From Streptomyces sp. PKU-EA00015 (lineage in GTDB: Bacteria > Actinomycetota > Actinomycetes > Streptomycetales > Streptomycetaceae): a stretch of DNA of 40,089 nt. Shown piece after piece: positions 7,280 through 15,177 of this stretch. The stretch is from positions 1 to 40,089 of the forward strand of contig NZ_JABZEE010000067.1 of the NCBI RefSeq assembly GCF_013387495.1. Direction: 5' to 3'. The position numbers and the translations under genes were made by a program. The first letter of the stretch is position 1. The number at the start of each line of letters is the position of its first letter. The notes below the pieces were generated by a model, which was not told the origin of the DNA, did not search any database, and was given only the letters and a program-made list of their open reading frames with translations.

Positions 7280-8152
7280 ATGCGAACTCGCCCCAGACGC
7301 ACCGCCGTGCTCGTCCTCCCGCTCGCGCTCTCGCTGGCCGCGTGCAGTGCGGAGGCGGAGGAGCCGGCCGTGGCGGGGAGCCCGGAGGCGGCGGCGTCGT
7401 CCCCGGCGCCCGAGCCGTCCGAGGCGCCCGAGTCCCCGGAGGACTTCCTCGACCTCGCCGAGAAGGCGATGGCGGAGGAGTCCGCGTGGACCTTCTCCGT
7501 GGAGGGCGATGAGGGGCTGACGCTCCAGGGGCAGAAGAGCGCGGCGACCTACGAGGGCACGGTCCGGCGCGCGGTCGGGCGGGCGGCGCTGCACTCGCAG
7601 GGCGTCAGCACCAGCAGCAAGGGCAAGAAGAAGACCGAGGAGCTCTACGTCGTCGGCGAAGCGGGCTTTCTGAAGGAGGGCACGGCCGACTTCAAGGCCG
7701 TGTCCCCGGCCGACCCGGAGATGCGGAACAAGGCCGAGGACCCGATCGCGGTCGTCGACGAGTTCCGGATCTACGCGCAGGCCGCCGGCGGCGAGGTGAA
7801 GGTGACCGAGACGGACGGCGGCACGGTCGAACTCCGTGTCGTGAGCGGCAAGCAGAAGCTGAGCGCCGTCCAGGGCCGGGCGTGGGCGAAGAAGGCCAAG
7901 CGCGAGTTCGACCCCACGGCCGCCCAGCTCCGCGAGGCGGGCATTCCGGTCGAGGACGGGCAGTTGACGCTCTCCGGCCTGGAGGAGGTGCTGGTCCTGG
8001 ACGCGAAGACGTACCGGATCAAGAGCCACCGCCTCGATTTCGGCTTCCTGATTCCGTACAACGGCCAGGACATCGCCTTCGAGCAGCGGGTCGCCGAGGA
8101 GAACCAGGGCCCGTACGAGGGGAAGATCGAGCTCCCGGCGGGCGTGCGCTGA
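7280..8152 (+). CDS. lipoprotein (LppX/LprG-like size), function unknown
   Basis: 290 aa from the ATG at 7280, with AAGGA 8 nt upstream. The N-terminus MRTRPRRT, a short hydrophobic core and the lipobox LAAC (Cys around residue 23) mark a lipoprotein. A low-complexity Ala/Pro/Glu/Ser linker (residues 25-55) follows. The folded part has alternating strands with EESAWTFSVEGDEGLTLQGQ and ends DFGFLIPYNGQDIAFEQRVAEEN. The overall plan (exported, about 230-residue beta-rich domain, YVVGEAGFLKEG, KSHRLDFGF) resembles the actinomycete LppX/LprG lipoprotein fold, but that is a loose impression. The next gene starts 1 nt after the stop. Confidence 0.75.
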   Translation: MRTRPRRTAVLVLPLALSLAACSAEAEEPAVAGSPEAAASSPAPEPSEAPESPEDFLDLAEKAMAEESAWTFSVEGDEGLTLQGQKSAATYEGTVRRAVGRAALHSQGVSTSSKGKKKTEELYVVGEAGFLKEGTADFKAVSPADPEMRNKAEDPIAVVDEFRIYAQAAGGEVKVTETDGGTVELRVVSGKQKLSAVQGRAWAKKAKREFDPTAAQLREAGIPVEDGQLTLSGLEEVLVLDAKTYRIKSHRLDFGFLIPYNGQDIAFEQRVAEENQGPYEGKIELPAGVR

Positions 8153-8153
8153 G

Positions 8154-9080
8154 ATGGAGATCGTCCCCCTCACCGGCGTGACCGGCGCGGCCTTCGGGCA
8201 GTCACGCGCCACGGTGCGAGTCGTGCGCGGCGGGCCGGACTCCGCGTTCCGGCGGGGCGCCGACGCGCCGCTGACGGACCTGTACGCCGACGAGTCCTGC
8301 GTCTTCTTCGAGTACGACGACGCCGACCTGCTGCACGCGATCGAGATCGCCTCGCCCGGCCCTGTCAGCCTGCACGGGGTGCGGCTGCTCGGGCGGCCCG
8401 AGGACGAGGTCGTCGGCGAACTCCGCGACGCCGGGCACGAGGTGGTGGCCGAGGAGGAGGCGGGGAGCATCGGATTTTCGCTGCCCGCCCTCGGTGTCAC
8501 GCTCGGCGGGACGGCGCAGGACACGGACGGGTTCGAGAGCGTGCGGTTCCGTGGCGTGTCCACCACACAGCACGCCTTCGAGTTCTTCGAGGGACCTGAC
8601 GGCCTGGCGGGCGGGGGAGAACCGGCGGTGGTCCCGCACCAGGGCATCGGCCCGGTACGGCTCGGCGCGGGCCGCGGAGAGATGCGGAGGTTGCTGGGTG
8701 GCGGCATCGGCTCCGTACCGGAGTTCGGCGCTGCCTTCCAGGACACGTTCTTCTGCGGCGTGGTCCTCTCGTACGACGTGGACGGAAGCGTCGTACGGAT
8801 CGCCTTCACGGGGCGTACGTCGCTCGGGCACGGGGGCGTGCCGCTGCTGGGCCGTCCTCACGGTGACGTGCGGGAGCAGGCGAGGGACCAGGGGCTGCGC
8901 GTGGTCGACCGGGAAGCGGAACTGGTCTTTCCCGACGCGGGCTTCAGCGTGCTGACCGCACGAGACGGCGACGGCCTGCCCACGACGGCCGTCGTACTGC
9001 CGGCACCGGTCGCGGCCCCGGGAACGGCTGCTGACGGCCGACGTGACGGCCCGCCTCGGGTGGGCCTGCGGGCACCCTAG
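8154..9080 (+). CDS. hypothetical protein with two homologous halves
   Basis: 308 aa, ATG one base after the lipoprotein stop. No recognised family. The halves look duplicated: SLHGVRLLGRPEDEVVGELRDAGHEVV (about 62-88) corresponds to GHGGVPLLGRPHGDVREQARDQGLRVV (about 223-250). Each is followed by a FSLPALGVTL or FPDAGFSVLTA strand, and each half has a Gly-rich strand pair (ESCVFFEYDDADLL; DTFFCGVVLSYDVDG). There is no signal or TM segment, so it is cytoplasmic. Tail residues after about 290 are Arg/Gly-rich and probably disordered. The context of SUKH and DUF1963-like neighbours makes an immunity-type role possible; this is inference only. Confidence 0.7.
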   Translation: MEIVPLTGVTGAAFGQSRATVRVVRGGPDSAFRRGADAPLTDLYADESCVFFEYDDADLLHAIEIASPGPVSLHGVRLLGRPEDEVVGELRDAGHEVVAEEEAGSIGFSLPALGVTLGGTAQDTDGFESVRFRGVSTTQHAFEFFEGPDGLAGGGEPAVVPHQGIGPVRLGAGRGEMRRLLGGGIGSVPEFGAAFQDTFFCGVVLSYDVDGSVVRIAFTGRTSLGHGGVPLLGRPHGDVREQARDQGLRVVDREAELVFPDAGFSVLTARDGDGLPTTAVVLPAPVAAPGTAADGRRDGPPRVGLRAP

Positions 9081-9083
9081 GAT
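9078..9083 (+). promoter_or_regulatory. -10 box for leaderless DUF1963-like gene
   Basis: TAGGAT (its TAG is also the stop of the preceding gene) lies 6 nt before the ATG at 9090. No Shine-Dalgarno sequence is present, so a leaderless transcript is likely. Confidence 0.45.
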
Positions 9084-9089
9084 CCGGCC

Positions 9090-9893
9090 ATGCTGCCCTA
9101 CTCGACCAGGCCGTCCGTCGATGCGATCCTCGCCGCGGTACCGGGCCTCGCCCCTTACGCCCGTCCGGCGGTCGTCCTGCATCCGACGCGGGGGGCGCCG
9201 GGGCTCCACGAGAGTTCCGTCGCCGGTCCGTTGCTGTGGCCCGCGGACGAGCCGTGGCCGCACTGCTCCGTACCCGACGAACTGGAGCCGTCCGGGCTGC
9301 CGCCTGTCGCGATGGTGCCGGTGGCTCAGGTCTTTCGACGGGACGCGCCGGGGGACTGGTGGCCACAGGACGCCGATGTGTTCCAGCTCCTGTGGTGCCC
9401 GAACGTGCACTGGGACCCGCCGGCTCCGCAGGCGGATGTCAGCCCGGTCGTGGAGATCCGGTGGCGGCGGGAAGCCGACATGACAGGGGGTCTGTTCTCG
9501 CCCCCGGCTCCTGTGCGGCAGGAGGAAGAGGACTACGGCTTCTCGCCGCGACCGTGCACGCTGACACCGGTGCCGCTGACGGACTTCCCGTACCCGGAAG
9601 AGCTGCCGGACGACCTCAGGGAGAGCGTGGACCGTCTGGTGAAGGAGACCGGCGGCGAGGACGGCGGCGACGTCATCACGCGCGTCGCGGGATGCAAGTT
9701 CGGCGGCTGGCCCACCTGGCACCTCAACGATCCGTGGGAATACCGATGCCGTGACTGCGATGCCCCGATGAAGCTCCTGTTCACTGTCGCCAGCGACCGC
9801 ACGACGCGCATCACGGTGGGCAGGTGTGGGGATCTCCGGGTGTTCCGGTGCTCTGCGGACATCCGGCACGGCGTCGAGTTCGACGTGCACTGA
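9090..9893 (+). CDS. DUF1963-like protein
   Basis: 267 aa, ATG at 9090 with a TAGGAT box 6 nt before it. The diagnostic segment is KFGGWPTWHLNDPWEYRCRDCDAPMKLLFTV (about residues 208-238, given here in part by its key features: GGWP turn, Cys-x2-Cys pair, then a hydrophobic strand). The upstream LLWPADEPWPHC (46-57) also fits DUF1963/YwqG proteins, which share this W-P and CxxC layout. The CxxC may bind zinc. DUF1963 proteins are cytoplasmic, of unsettled function, and are found in immunity and stress gene clusters. A hairpin-rich 288-bp gap follows the gene. Confidence 0.7.
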   Translation: MLPYSTRPSVDAILAAVPGLAPYARPAVVLHPTRGAPGLHESSVAGPLLWPADEPWPHCSVPDELEPSGLPPVAMVPVAQVFRRDAPGDWWPQDADVFQLLWCPNVHWDPPAPQADVSPVVEIRWRREADMTGGLFSPPAPVRQEEEDYGFSPRPCTLTPVPLTDFPYPEELPDDLRESVDRLVKETGGEDGGDVITRVAGCKFGGWPTWHLNDPWEYRCRDCDAPMKLLFTVASDRTTRITVGRCGDLRVFRCSADIRHGVEFDVH

Positions 9894-10106
9894 GGGGGCG
9901 CGGGGCCCTACGCCTGCGGTTACGCACAGGCCCGCCGGATGCCCCGGCCGGTCAGTACCGGAACGCCTCCACGACCGCCTGCCCGCCCGGCCGTAGAACG
10001 CGCGCAGGTGCATGGGGAAGCTCATGATCCGGCAACGTACCCCGGGGCGCTGACAACGGCGCTCGCTCCTGTCCGGAATGTCCGCCGCCTGGCTTTTCGG
10101 GGGCCC

Positions 10107-10124
10107 GGCCGGGTATAACCGGCC
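10107..10124 (+). promoter_or_regulatory. GGCCGG-GTATAA-CCGGCC dyad with -10-like TATAAC
   Basis: A perfect 6-bp dyad whose loop carries TATAAC (10114-10119), close to a consensus -10 box, 63 nt before the L,D-transpeptidase GTG. It is either a promoter with an overlapping dyad or a hairpin. The rest of the 9894-10181 gap shows no supportable gene. Confidence 0.3.
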
Positions 10125-10181
10125 GCCTTGACGGGCGCGGCCCGTTCCGCCGCGCTGTTCCGACGAGCCAAGGATCACTTC

Positions 10182-11096
10182 GTGTTGCGCTCTTCCCGTA
10201 CGTATGCCTCCGTGTTCGCCGTGGTCGGCGCCATGTCCCTGCTGTCCGCGTGCGGGGACCAGGAACCGGCCGGTTCCGCGGCCTCCGTCGCGCCCGGTGC
10301 GAGCCAGGGGGAGCACGAATCGGGGGACGCGTCCGCCTCGGCGAGCCCGTCCGCCTCGGCCTCCGCGTCCGCGTCCGCCTCGGCGTCGCCCTCGGCCTCG
10401 TCGTCCGCCTCCGCCAAGGCGTCCGGCAGCGCGACCCCCAAGGCGACGGCCGGGGGCGCCAAGGGCAGCGGATCCGGCGAGCAGTCGGCCGCGCCCTCCG
10501 CACCCGACTTCCCCGTGCCCGTGAACGTCGGCAACGCGACCCAGGTCATCACGGTCAAGGCCAGCGGCTCGTACGCCACCGTCACCGCGTGGCAGAAGGG
10601 TTCGGCGGGCTGGAAGGCGCAGTTCTCCACGAGCGCGGGCCGGGTCGGGTCGAACGGCGTGACCGACGGGGCAACGCGCAGGCAGAGCACGTACACCACG
10701 CCCACCGGCACGTACACGATCACCGAGGGCTTCGGCGTCGAGTCGAGCGGCACCGCCATGCCGTACACCAAGGTGAACGACAGCCACTGGTGGGTCCAGG
10801 ACCCGGAGTCGAAGTACTACAACCAGATGCACACGGCCGAGGGCGCGGACTTCCCGCTCACCGAGTCCGGTGAGCGCGGCAGCGAGCACCTGATCAACTA
10901 CCCGACGCAGTACGCCAAGGCGCTGGTCATCAACTTCAACCGGTGGCCGGCCGTCCCGGGCCGCGGCGCGGGTATCTTCCTGCACGTCAACGGCAAGGGC
11001 GCGACGGCCGGCTGCGTGTCGGTGCCGCGCGCGACGATGGACCGGTTCATGGGGTGGGTCAAGCCGTCGGCGAACCCGCGGATCGCGATCGGCTGA
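10182..11096 (+). CDS. L,D-transpeptidase lipoprotein (YkuD family)
   Basis: 304 aa from the GTG at 10182, chosen for AAGGA 7 nt upstream; an upstream TTG at 10128 would put an unlikely tail before the signal peptide. Lipobox LSAC near residue 24. A strongly biased Ser/Ala(Pro) linker at about 45-95 spans the cell-wall gap. The catalytic domain ends with GIFLHVNGKGATAGCVSVP, with His268 and the nucleophile Cys278. The classical SHGC is TAGC here, as in a subgroup of actinobacterial enzymes. The family forms 3-3 peptidoglycan cross-links outside the membrane. This is the first of three L,D-transpeptidases in the window. Confidence 0.88.
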   Translation: MLRSSRTYASVFAVVGAMSLLSACGDQEPAGSAASVAPGASQGEHESGDASASASPSASASASASASASPSASSSASAKASGSATPKATAGGAKGSGSGEQSAAPSAPDFPVPVNVGNATQVITVKASGSYATVTAWQKGSAGWKAQFSTSAGRVGSNGVTDGATRRQSTYTTPTGTYTITEGFGVESSGTAMPYTKVNDSHWWVQDPESKYYNQMHTAEGADFPLTESGERGSEHLINYPTQYAKALVINFNRWPAVPGRGAGIFLHVNGKGATAGCVSVPRATMDRFMGWVKPSANPRIAIG

Positions 11097-11103
11097 CGTG
11101 TGC

Positions 11104-11130
11104 CGGGGCGCGGCCGCGAGCCGCGCCCCG
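11104..11130. terminator. bidirectional terminator
   Basis: Perfect 11-bp GC stem CGGGGCGCGGC/GCCGCGCCCCG with a 5-nt loop between the convergent L,D-transpeptidase and SUKH genes. Confidence 0.7.
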
Positions 11131-11149
11131 CTCAGGTGCCGCCCCGTCG

Positions 11150-11872
11150 CTACCCGTTCAGCCAGTCGCCCGGGATCGCCTCCCGGACCGCGTCCAGGGC
11201 TTCCTCCGTACGGCCCCGGGCCATGAGCCAGGCCCCGTCGTCGCGCAGCAGCACGCCGTCGCGCAGGAACCAGCGGGTGCCCGGCTCCTCCCCCTCGGGA
11301 TACCGCGGGAACGGCAGCCCGACGCTGCGCTGTTCCAGCTCCTCGAGGTCCTCCTCCTCCAGCGCGTCCAGCACGTCCACGAGGTCGTCGGGGGCGTGCA
11401 CCGACTCCGACAGCACGATCTCCACGAACGCGAGCGAGGTCCGGGCCAGCCAGTCCTCCCACTTCTCCCTGCTCTTGTCGGCCAGGTCGGGCCGCATGCG
11501 CACAGGCGGGTCCTCCTGGGCCAGGTCCGTGAGCAGGATGCCCCAGCGCGCGGCGCCCTGGTTCTCGTCGCGGAAGACGAGCGCCTCGCCCGCCTCGTCG
11601 ACGTACAACTCGGCCGGAGAGCGGAGCGTGTCGTGGTTGCCGGTCAGGTCCGTGCGCCGGCCGAGCAGGGCGTACGCCTCCCGCAGCGCGGCGGGCAGCC
11701 GCAGTCCGAGGCGCTCCTCGGCGGCGGCGAGTTCCGCCTCGGACCACCCGTCGCCGGCGCCGAGCGGCTCGGCGCTCCAGTCGGCCGCGAAGCCCCTGAC
11801 GAACTCCCAGGCGGCCCGGCGGTCTTCGACGGCCGCCTCGAGCGACCGGACGAGGTCGAATTCCTGTGTCAT
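11150..11872 (-). CDS. SUKH (SMI1/KNR4) family protein
   Basis: 240 aa from the ATG at 11872 (MTQEFDLVRSLEAAVEDR). The frame is open far upstream, but that part is an Arg-rich shadow. The core signature is WSEAELAAAEERLGLRLPAALREAYALLGRR (about residues 43-73, helix plus LRLP turn), then LYVDEAGEALVFRDENQGAARWGI, the SUKH Asn-Gln strand. An acidic segment (LDALEEEDLEELEQR) precedes the C-terminal WFLRDGVLLRDDGAWLMARG. This is the third SUKH gene within 11 kb. A TATGGT box 6 nt before the start suggests a leaderless transcript. Confidence 0.85.
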   Translation of the reverse strand: MTQEFDLVRSLEAAVEDRRAAWEFVRGFAADWSAEPLGAGDGWSEAELAAAEERLGLRLPAALREAYALLGRRTDLTGNHDTLRSPAELYVDEAGEALVFRDENQGAARWGILLTDLAQEDPPVRMRPDLADKSREKWEDWLARTSLAFVEIVLSESVHAPDDLVDVLDALEEEDLEELEQRSVGLPFPRYPEGEEPGTRWFLRDGVLLRDDGAWLMARGRTEEALDAVREAIPGDWLNG

Positions 11873-11878
11873 CCGGAG

Positions 11879-11884
11879 ACCATA
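11879..11884 (-). promoter_or_regulatory. -10 box for leaderless SUKH gene
   Basis: TATGGT on the minus strand ends 6 nt before the ATG at 11872; no ribosome site is visible. Confidence 0.4.
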
Positions 11885-12078
11885 TCGACGGGGCGGACAG
11901 ACCCGGATCGGCGGAGCACGCGGCGCTCGCCCGGCGCGGAGAGGTGGCCGGCACGTGGCGGGTGTGTGAGGAACGCGTGGGCGCGCGGCGGGGTGAGCGC
12001 TGCTTTGCGTATCGAATCGATTACGGATCCGGAGGCCGGGCCATCCCGTCGAGGGCCCCGGGCAGGGGCGAAAAGAAG

Positions 12079-12122
12079 GACGACCGGGGCCGCCACCCCC
12101 CACAGGAGAGGCCCCGGTCGTC
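12079..12122 (-). terminator. 13-bp hairpin in a divergent gap; U-rich tail on minus strand
   Basis: GACGACCGGGGCC (12079-12091) pairs perfectly with GGCCCCGGTCGTC (12110-12122) around an 18-nt loop holding CACAGGAG. On the minus strand the stem is followed by CTTCTTTTC, so it looks like an intrinsic terminator for a leftward transcript. No annotated gene ends here: the flanking genes point away from each other. The 447-bp gap 11873-12319 otherwise contains only the sigma promoter region and a small uORF. Confidence 0.55.
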
Positions 12123-12227
12123 GCTTCGGGCGGGGTCGCAGTGGTACCCCGCACTTCTCTCAGCGCCGTGCGTGCGGTTTCTGTCACACCGCGCCGCATT
12201 GTTAGGTTGTTGCCGCTTGTACTAGGC

Positions 12228-12320
12228 ATGGACGTGCACCCGGACGACGACGTAGCGTGCTGGTTCGCGCAGGGTGGCGCGGCAGTGGTGACCAGCTGCG
12301 ATTCAGACAGGTTGAGGTAG
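12228..12320 (+). CDS. possible 30-aa leader peptide before the sigma factor
   Basis: ATG at 12228 opens a 30-codon frame (MDVHPDDDVACWFAQGG...) that stops with TAG at 12318-12320, sharing its last base with the GTG start of the sigma gene (TAGTG). This is a coupling arrangement. The peptide is not recognised. Possible -10 TAGGTT at 12203-12208. Alternatively it is untranslated leader. Confidence 0.3.
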   Translation: MDVHPDDDVACWFAQGGAAVVTSCDSDRLR

Positions 12321-13048
12321 TGCTGGGGGACGACGCGGAGTTGACCGCCGCGGTGCTCGCGGCTCAGGACGGGGACGAAGGCGCCTTCCGGACTGTGTAC
12401 CGCACCGTGCACCCGCGGCTGATCGGCTATGTGCGCACGCTCGTCGGTGAGACGGACGCCGAGGACGTCGCGTCCGAGGCGTGGCTGCAGATCGCACGCG
12501 ATCTCGACCGCTTCACCGGCGACGCCGACCGGTTCCGGGGCTGGGCCGCCCGTATCGCCCGCAACCGCGCGCTCGACCACATACGGATGCGCGGCCGCCG
12601 GCCCGCCGTCGGCGGCGACGAGACCGAGCTGACGGGCAAGCCCGCCGATTCCGACACCGTCGCCGAGGCGATGGAGTCGATCACCACCAACAGCACCATG
12701 GCGCTGATCGCCCAGCTGCCGCAGGACCAGGCCGAGGCCGTCGTGCTCAGGGTCGTCGTCGGGCTCGACGCGAAGAGCGCCGCGCAGACGCTCGGCAAGC
12801 GCCCCGGTGCCGTGCGCACCGCTGCGCACCGCGGTCTCAAGCGGCTCGCCGAACTGCTGCACGAGGGCGGTCACTTCGGCGACGTCGGGACGAAACCGCA
12901 GGTGACAGACGGTCGTCCGGTCGGTGCGGCGGAGGAAGGACCCCCTCCGGATCTCGACGGAGTGCCCCCGCAGCGCGGCCGCCGACGTGGCGCGACCGCG
13001 CCGGCCGGTGTGACGCATTCCCGCTCGCGGACGCAGAAGGACATGTGA
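12320..13048 (+). CDS. ECF-type RNA polymerase sigma factor
   Basis: 242 aa from the GTG at 12320 (VLGDDAELTAAVLAAQ); an in-frame upstream CTG/TTG extension is unlikely. Region 2 spans about 20-92: GAFRTVYRTVHPRLIGYVR, DAEDVASEAWLQIARDLDRF and FRGWAARIARNRALDHIR. Region 4 spans about 120-178: ALIAQLPQDQAEAVVLRVVVGLDAKSAAQTLGKRPGAVRTAAHRGLKRL. A 60-residue hydrophilic tail follows, longer than usual. The stop overlaps the next ATG (TGATG). The product directs RNA polymerase to an unknown regulon, probably held by the membrane protein encoded downstream. Confidence 0.9.
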   Translation: MLGDDAELTAAVLAAQDGDEGAFRTVYRTVHPRLIGYVRTLVGETDAEDVASEAWLQIARDLDRFTGDADRFRGWAARIARNRALDHIRMRGRRPAVGGDETELTGKPADSDTVAEAMESITTNSTMALIAQLPQDQAEAVVLRVVVGLDAKSAAQTLGKRPGAVRTAAHRGLKRLAELLHEGGHFGDVGTKPQVTDGRPVGAAEEGPPPDLDGVPPQRGRRRGATAPAGVTHSRSRTQKDM

Positions 13049-14091
13049 TGGCCGACGAGCGGTACGAGTGGCTTGACAGGGACGCGGCGGAGCGGCTGCT
13101 GCGCGGCGAGTCTGTCGAGACCCACGACGAACACGCCCGTATGCAGGCCGCACGGCTCTTCGAGGTCCTGGACGGCGCCGCCGATCCCGGATATCGCCAC
13201 GACGACGGCGAGCTGCCCGGCGAGGCGGCCGCCATGGCCGCGTTCCGCAAGGCCAGGGCCGATGCGGCGGCACCCGCGGGTGACTTCCTCGGCACGGTAC
13301 GGGTGAACCGACCCGCCGTGCCGGTCTCCGGGCTGCGCTTCGGCCGCCCCGTGCGCTTCGGGCTCGCCGCGGCGGTGGCCGCCGTCGCGCTCGGCGGGGT
13401 GGCGGTCGCGGCCGGTACGGGCGTCCTGCCCACTCCCTTCGGCGGCGACGAGCACCCGCTGCCCGCGTCCTCCGTCTCGGCCGCCGAGACGCCCGGCCCC
13501 CTGACGTCCGAGACGCCGGGCGCCACCGGCGGCGCGTCCTCGCCCCCCGGCGTCACCACGCCCCCGGCGCCGCCGTCGCTCGGCGGCGCGTCCACCGGTC
13601 CGTCCTCCGGCGCCGACGGCACCGGCTCCGGCGGTCCGGGCGACGGCGGGCAGGCGACGCCGGGCGCGGGCGGCCTGGGCACCGACGCGGAGCTGCGCCG
13701 CGACTCCGTCGAGGCGTGCAAGGACTACCGCAACGGCACCCTCGCCGCGGAGCGCAGGGAGCGCCTGGAGGAGCTGGCGAAGGGCGCGGACGGTGTGAAG
13801 CGGTTCTGCGACCGCCTGCTCGGCCCCGAGAAGGCCGGCGACGGACAGGGCGACGGCACGGGTGACGGTGGCACCAAGGACGACGGCTCCGGTGACGGGG
13901 ACGGCAAGGGCGAAGACGACCGTGACGCGGGCGGCGAGGACTCCGGCGGCTCCGGCTCCCAGGAGGCCGAGCCCGTCGAGGTCCCGCCCGTCTCCTGGAC
14001 GATCGTCCCGCAGGAACCGTCGGCGACCGTGTCCCCGACCGCTTCCGCGCCCGGGGACACCCCGGCGAGCTTGACCGGAAGCCTCCTCTGA
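13048..14091 (+). CDS. one-TM protein coupled to the sigma factor (putative anti-sigma)
   Basis: 347 aa. The cytoplasmic N-terminal part (1-95) begins MADERYEWLDRDAAERLLRGE. A single TM segment lies at about 107-128 (FGLAAAVAAVALGGVAVAAG). A long Pro/Gly/Ser-rich extracytoplasmic region follows, with one conserved-looking island, VEACKDYRNGTLAAERRERLEELAKGA..RFCDRLL (about 217-252, Cys pair), then an Asp/Gly-rich linker. Translation overlaps the sigma gene (TGATG). Sigma plus one-TM partner in one operon is the usual ECF/anti-sigma layout, but no zinc-binding HxxxCxxC motif is visible, so the role is inferred. Confidence 0.75.
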   Translation: MADERYEWLDRDAAERLLRGESVETHDEHARMQAARLFEVLDGAADPGYRHDDGELPGEAAAMAAFRKARADAAAPAGDFLGTVRVNRPAVPVSGLRFGRPVRFGLAAAVAAVALGGVAVAAGTGVLPTPFGGDEHPLPASSVSAAETPGPLTSETPGATGGASSPPGVTTPPAPPSLGGASTGPSSGADGTGSGGPGDGGQATPGAGGLGTDAELRRDSVEACKDYRNGTLAAERRERLEELAKGADGVKRFCDRLLGPEKAGDGQGDGTGDGGTKDDGSGDGDGKGEDDRDAGGEDSGGSGSQEAEPVEVPPVSWTIVPQEPSATVSPTASAPGDTPASLTGSLL

Positions 14092-14222
14092 CCTGCGATT
14101 TTTCGCCCGCGCCGATGGGGTGTGACGTTTTTCCGGCCGGTGGCGCAGTAAGAAGTGAGCCGACTGGTCATCGGCCGCGCGAAGAGCCGGGGTTCCCCCC
14201 GTACCCACGGCTCAGCGCACAT

Positions 14223-14261
14223 GGCGCGGGCGGGACACGTTCCCCCGGTCCCGCCCGCGCC
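14223..14261. terminator. bidirectional terminator, 14-bp stem
   Basis: GGCGCGGGCGGGAC (14223-14236) and GTCCCGCCCGCGCC (14248-14261), perfect pairing, 11-nt loop, in the 234-bp gap between the convergent sigma operon and L,D-transpeptidase gene. Confidence 0.75.
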
Positions 14262-14325
14262 CTCTCTTCTCCCGTCTTATCCGGCCCGGATCTCCGGCCC
14301 GAAGCCCTCGCTCGTGCGAGGCGGC

Positions 14326-15177
14326 TCACCAGTAGATGACGACCTTGTCGCCCGTGCGCACCTGGTCGAACAGCGCCGCGATCCTCCCCTTGTCCCGGAC
14401 GTTGACGCAGCCGTGCGAGGCGCCGTTGTAGCCGCGGGCCGCGAAGTCGGACGAGTAGTGGACCGCCTGGCCGCCGCTGAAGAACATCGCGTACGGCATG
14501 GGCGTGTGGTAGATCGTCGAGACGTGGTGCCGGGACTTCCAGCCCACGTTGAACGTGCCCTCACGGGTCGGCGTGTACTGCGAGCCGAAGCGGACGTCCA
14601 TCGTCGACAGGACCTTGCCGTCGATCATCCAGGACAGCGTCCGGGTGGTCTTGCTGATGCACATCACGCGGCCGGTCATGCACCGCGGGTCCAGCTTGGC
14701 CTTCGGCTTCTCGACCTCCTTGCCGTCCAGCTCGTCGCGGGTCGGCTTCGTCGTCATGCCCAGCAGCTTCTGCCAGGTGACCTCGTCCGTGCTGCCGGTG
14801 GCGGGCAGACCGCGCTTGCCCTGGAAGCCCTTGACCGCCGTGGTGGTGACCGGTCCGTAGGTCCCGGTGGGCTTGTCGTCGAACCAGCCGATCTGCGCGA
14901 GCCTGGCCTGCAGTTCGCGCACCTGCTCGCCCTCGGCGCCCGCAGTCATGAGGATCTTCGGCGCGGGAGCGGAGGTGCTGGGCGACGCCGAGGGCGTCTT
15001 CGACGGCTCGGGCGCCCGCGACGCCGAGGGTGCGGCGGTCGTGGGCGACGCACTCGGCGTGGCGGTGGCCCGCGGCTTCGTGGTCGCCGCCTGGGCCGTG
15101 CAGCCGGCCGTCACCACGGCCACGGCCATCGCGGCCGCCGCCGCCAGCGTTCTGACCGCAACGTCTTTCCTGAGCAT
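14326..15177 (-). CDS. L,D-transpeptidase lipoprotein with peptidoglycan-binding domain
   Basis: 283 aa from the ATG at 15177 (MLRKDVAVRTL), preferred over the ATG at 15195 because AGGGGGG sits about 6 nt before it. Lipobox TAGC near residue 26. A Ser/Pro/Ala/Thr linker spans about 30-75. A PG_binding_1 domain lies at about 82-142 (EGEQVRELQARLAQIGWFDDKPTG and AVKGFQGKRGLPATG). The YkuD domain ends ASHGCVNVRDKGRI with the catalytic Cys257 in the classical SHGC motif, and YWxx-type ending VVIYW. It forms 3-3 cross-links outside the membrane, attached by lipid and wall-binding domain. Divergent from the mutase gene. Confidence 0.9.
   Translation of the reverse strand: MLRKDVAVRTLAAAAAMAVAVVTAGCTAQAATTKPRATATPSASPTTAAPSASRAPEPSKTPSASPSTSAPAPKILMTAGAEGEQVRELQARLAQIGWFDDKPTGTYGPVTTTAVKGFQGKRGLPATGSTDEVTWQKLLGMTTKPTRDELDGKEVEKPKAKLDPRCMTGRVMCISKTTRTLSWMIDGKVLSTMDVRFGSQYTPTREGTFNVGWKSRHHVSTIYHTPMPYAMFFSGGQAVHYSSDFAARGYNGASHGCVNVRDKGRIAALFDQVRTGDKVVIYW

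Noticed and set aside
9952..10045. Remnant of a small gene on the minus strand (MSFPMHLRAF... and ...GGQAVVEAFRY in two frames)
   Set aside because: The two fragments are suggestive of a decayed DUF1877-type gene, but they are too short to support.
8202..11954. 1250-aa minus-strand open frame
   Set aside because: Its Arg/Gly-rich composition follows codon positions of the real plus-strand genes; it only reflects lack of stops in GC-rich antisense DNA.
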